This document shows positions 63,306-64,000 of a DNA stretch of 64,000 nt, piece by piece (position 1 is the stretch's first letter; every line of letters starts with the position of its first letter). This stretch comes from Okibacterium fritillariae (GTDB lineage Bacteria; Actinomycetota; Actinomycetes; Actinomycetales; Microbacteriaceae): contig NZ_FUZP01000001.1 in assembly GCF_900167575.1 (NCBI RefSeq), positions 1,612,001-1,676,000 on the forward strand, written 5' to 3'. The notes below the pieces were generated by a model that was not told the origin of the DNA, made no database searches, and worked only from the letters and a program-made list of their open reading frames with translations. The position numbers and the translations under genes were made by a program.

Positions 63306-63815
63306 GTGGCCCAGCATCCGCCGCTCCCGGTCGTGCTCATCGGGCCGATGGGCAGCGGGAAGACGAAGGTCGGACGGCGGGTCGCCCGCACCCTGGGCGT
63401 GCCATTCGTCGACACCGACAAACGCGTCGTCGCCCAACACGGACCGATCACGGAGATCTTTCGCGACCACGGCGAGGAGCATTTTCGCCGTCTCGAGCGT
63501 GAAGCCGTGCGTCAAGCCCTCTCCGAACCCGCCGTCGTCTCACTTGGCGGGGGAGCGATCCTCGACGAGGACACCCAGAACGACCTGCGTCAGCATCCCG
63601 TTGTCCTGTTGACCGTCACGGCTGAGGCCGTCGCGGCGCGCATCACGACCGACGCGAGACCCCTGCTGGCCGACGGCATCGAGAACTGGCAGCGCATCTA
63701 CGACGAGCGTGCCCACATCTACGAGTCGCTCGCGAGCGTCACATTCGACACATCGACCGGACCGATCATGCAGATCGCCGATCGCATCGCCACCTGGGCG
63801 AAGGAGAAAGCATGA
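63306..63815 (+). CDS. aroK: Shikimate kinase
   Basis: Starts at GTG 63306 (VAQHPPLPVVLIGPMGSG), 169 residues, the usual length. P-loop LIGPMGSGKTKVGRRVA, shikimate-binding FVDTDKRVVAQHGPITEIFRDHGEEHFRRLE and VSLGGGAILDE are diagnostic, with the lid Arg in TTDARPLLAD. It phosphorylates shikimate with ATP. Its TGA overlaps the aroB ATG. Confidence 0.95.
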   Translation: MAQHPPLPVVLIGPMGSGKTKVGRRVARTLGVPFVDTDKRVVAQHGPITEIFRDHGEEHFRRLEREAVRQALSEPAVVSLGGGAILDEDTQNDLRQHPVVLLTVTAEAVAARITTDARPLLADGIENWQRIYDERAHIYESLASVTFDTSTGPIMQIADRIATWAKEKA

Positions 63816-64000
63816 GCAGCACCGACAACGGCAGCGCCGACAGCATCGACAACGGCGTCGCCACCGGCACTACTGGCACCACTGGCACGACCGTGATCGA
63901 GGTGCCCGGAACGTCGCCCTATCCCATCCGCATCGGCCGCGGCATCCTGGGCGACCTGCCCACCGACCTCGGCGACGCCGTGCGCAAGGTGCTCATCGTG
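63812..64000 (+). CDS. aroB: 3-dehydroquinate synthase, N-terminal fragment (runs off the window)
   Basis: ATG 63812 overlaps the aroK stop (ATGA). The visible 63 residues are an Asn/Ser/Thr/Gly-rich leader (about 27 residues with GTTGTTGTT) and then TVIEVPGTSPYPIRIGRGILGDLP, the AroB start (xVxVxxxxYxVxIGxGxL). With aroE, aroC and aroK it completes a shikimate-pathway operon. The catalytic domain lies outside the window, so the call rests on the first strand and the context. Confidence 0.85.
   Translation, partial: MSSTDNGSADSIDNGVATGTTGTTGTTVIEVPGTSPYPIRIGRGILGDLPTDLGDAVRKVLIV

Overview
The window is high-GC bacterial chromosome with the gene content and order of an actinobacterium, most likely Microbacteriaceae. 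The grounds are the clusters thrS-HIT-pdxS-pdxT-yebC-ruvCAB-yajC-secD-secF-rel and rpsD-alaS-yqgF-mltG-aroE-aroC-aroK-aroB, a DUF3000 gene next to an RNase D gene, frequent GTG/TTG starts, and a GlnR-type operator in front of an ammonium transporter gene. The family assignment is inference from synteny; no marker gene was searched.

Region 1 (1-16.7 kb) is ordinary metabolic chromosome. It holds a fadA-fadB beta-oxidation pair (fadB runs off the left edge), RNase D, DUF3000, an alpha/beta hydrolase, a RibD-C-like reductase, SufE with a rhodanese sulfurtransferase, ZapE, Amt, an M18 aminopeptidase, a divergent MarR/FUSC pair sharing a palindromic operator, an AAG-type DNA glycosylase, a xi-class GST-like reductase, a CYTH protein and a PfpI/DJ-1 protein.

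Region 2 (16.8-17.5 kb) carries tRNA-Val(CAC) on the minus strand and a plus-strand operon tRNA-Gly(GCC), tRNA-Cys(GCA), tRNA-Val(GAC) that ends in a strong terminator.

Region 3 (17.5-33.1 kb) is accessory DNA inserted behind tRNA-Val(GAC). It begins with a large protein that joins an Mrr-like nuclease domain to a STAND-type NTPase and a long helical C-terminal region. This is an Avs-like antiphage architecture and the best candidate for an undescribed system in the window. Next come a mobilisation module (HTH/excisionase-like protein, RepA-like ATPase with an apparent frameshift, candidate oriT, MOBV-type relaxase) and an amber-interrupted HAD-like pseudogene. A helically phased GTGCG repeat array lies upstream of a complete, translationally coupled type I restriction-modification operon (hsdM-hsdS-hsdR). 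The region closes with a 5'-truncated IS605-type TnpB. No integrase was found.

Region 4 (33.1-36.0 kb) encodes a large secreted GEVED/DUF11-type repeat protein with a C-terminal LAATG sortase-like signal.

Region 5 (36-64 kb) is core chromosome: translation (ThrS, S4, AlaS), PLP synthesis (PdxST), Holliday-junction processing (RuvABC, RarA, YqgF), protein export (YajC-SecDF), the stringent response (Rel), peptidoglycan termination (MltG) and the shikimate pathway. A recurrent oddity is short tandem arrays whose unit length is a multiple of three, placed at gene ends. The largest is an 18-bp array filling the gap between the convergent rel gene and a hypothetical gene, and it carries stop codons for both.
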